Positions 14,223 to 14,829 of a stretch of DNA of 14,829 bases are shown piece after piece (the first letter of the stretch is position 1; each line of letters starts with the position of its first letter). Location of the stretch: assembly GCA_002308595.1 (NCBI GenBank), contig DBWH01000046.1:1-14829 (forward strand). The letters are read 5' to 3'. The notes under the pieces are model-generated. The model was not told the origin of the DNA. It ran no database searches and saw only the letters and a list, made by a program, of their open reading frames with translations. This stretch comes from Mageeibacillus sp. UBA1243. Its GTDB lineage: Bacteria > Bacillota > Clostridia > UBA1212. A program made the translations under genes and the position numbers.

Positions 14223-14663
14223 TTATTCGTCCTTGTTTGCAGGGCAATTGTCGCAATCGCCGTCGCAGTCGTCGTAATCGTCGCAGGCATCCTCGGTGGA
14301 AATTGTCACTTTCTCACCGCATCCGGGACAGTCAAGAGTTATTTCTTCATCCGACTCAAGCAGTTCCTCGTCTACAGGAAGTATCTCGCCGCAGTTCGGG
14401 CAGCGGAACTCTTCGATAAAGTCATCCTCGTCCTCGTCAGCATCCTCGTCGTCATACAAAAAGTCATAAAGGTCTTCCTGTGTGTCCGCAAGCTCTTCGG
14501 AAATATCATTCTGCTTCTCGTCAATGTTCTCGATCGATGAAGCCATATCGTCAAGCAGCTCAATGATCTCGCCGAAAATTCTGCTCTCCGGGCTGTTCTC
14601 GTCAAGCTTGATGCCGTCAACAAGTCCTCTGAGATAACTTACTCTCTCTGTTAAATAACCCAT
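14223..14663 (-). CDS. CD1247-type zinc-ribbon protein
   Basis: This is a small acidic protein of 146 residues. The N-terminus (1-67, MGYLTERVSYLRGL onward) is a helical, coiled-coil-like domain of the CD1247 N-terminal family, typical of clostridia and often encoded next to efp. An Asp/Glu-rich stretch (71-85) leads to a zinc ribbon with C88/C91 and C112/C115. The last 20 residues add four more cysteines (C127, C133, C137, C140) among Asp residues, an unusual tail that could bind a further metal. The function of the family is unknown. The start is firm: AGGAGG lies 6 nt before ATG. It follows efp by 30 nt, so the two are likely one operon. Confidence 0.87.
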   Translation of the reverse strand: MGYLTERVSYLRGLVDGIKLDENSPESRIFGEIIELLDDMASSIENIDEKQNDISEELADTQEDLYDFLYDDEDADEDEDDFIEEFRCPNCGEILPVDEELLESDEEITLDCPGCGEKVTISTEDACDDYDDCDGDCDNCPANKDE

Positions 14664-14693
14664 ACGAATCCTCCTGTAAATAGGGCCCGGTCG

Positions 14694-14829
14694 TCAGGCT
14701 CTTTCCATGTACTCTTCTGTTCTGGTGTCGATTCTGATTCTGTCGCCAATGTTAATGAAGAGCGGAACCTTTACCGTAGCGCCTGTCTCAACCGTAGCGG
14801 GCTTAACCGTTCCGGTAGCTGTGTCGCCT
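14694..14829 (-). CDS. efp: Elongation factor P, C-terminal part (cut by window edge)
   Basis: The last 44 codons of EF-P are visible, in the frame that ends at TGA 14696-14694. They read from [17 protein letters not shown] through [17 protein letters not shown] to YMERA, the conserved OB-fold domain III. EF-P enters the ribosomal E-site region and relieves stalling at polyproline. Domain I, with the modifiable loop, lies beyond the window. The next gene on the strand, the CD1247-like protein, starts 30 nt downstream. Confidence 0.95.
   Translation of the reverse strand, partial: GDTATGTVKPATVETGATVKVPLFINIGDRIRIDTRTEEYMERA

Noticed and set aside
1..14829. CRISPR array, insertion sequence or prophage genes
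   Set aside because: There is no regularly spaced repeat cluster, transposase, integrase or structural phage gene in the window.

Overview
The window looks like chromosomal DNA of an uncultured, moderately GC-rich clostridium (Bacillota). The evidence is strong AAGGAGG-type ribosome binding sites, some UUG starts, near-consensus sigma-A promoters in AT-rich spacers, intrinsic terminators with U-tracts, and the gene pair efp followed by a CD1247-type zinc-ribbon protein. I see no transposase, integrase, CRISPR array or rRNA. No gene fixes the genus.

Layout. Bases 1-226 hold no gene. They contain tRNA-derived fragments and small hairpins next to a tRNA-Lys(CTT) on the minus strand (227-302), which has a perfect terminator hairpin and a near-consensus promoter. 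Two minus-strand genes follow: a PPP-type metallophosphoesterase and a lipoprotein with a CBM9-like C-terminal domain. On the plus strand from 2699 comes metG (promoter, about 110-nt structured leader, full-length methionyl-tRNA synthetase). Next are licD, two tandem GT87/DUF2029-like multipass membrane proteins overlapping by 4 bp, an acetolactate-synthase-like ThDP enzyme with its own candidate promoter, and a HAD phosphatase. A strong bidirectional terminator at 11551-11611 separates this block from a minus-strand block, which is transcribed efp (cut by the window edge), CD1247-like protein, M29 aminopeptidase, then a lipoprotein-anchored HtrA protease with its own promoter.

How the genes may work together. 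LicD and the two membrane GT-like proteins suggest cell-surface glycan or teichoic-acid-like decoration. The ThDP enzyme and HAD phosphatase could supply a modified sugar or other precursor, but this is inferred only from position. The second GT-like protein has lost several residues that are conserved in the first, so it may be a non-catalytic partner.

The most unexpected signal is not a gene. The nonamer CATTGGCGG occurs ten times on either strand, about once per 1.5 kb, against roughly 0.1-0.2 expected by chance. All four intergenic copies lie in leaders between a promoter or terminator and a start codon, and three of those four form one arm of a small inverted repeat. Its density resembles that of DNA-uptake or Chi-type genome-wide motifs.
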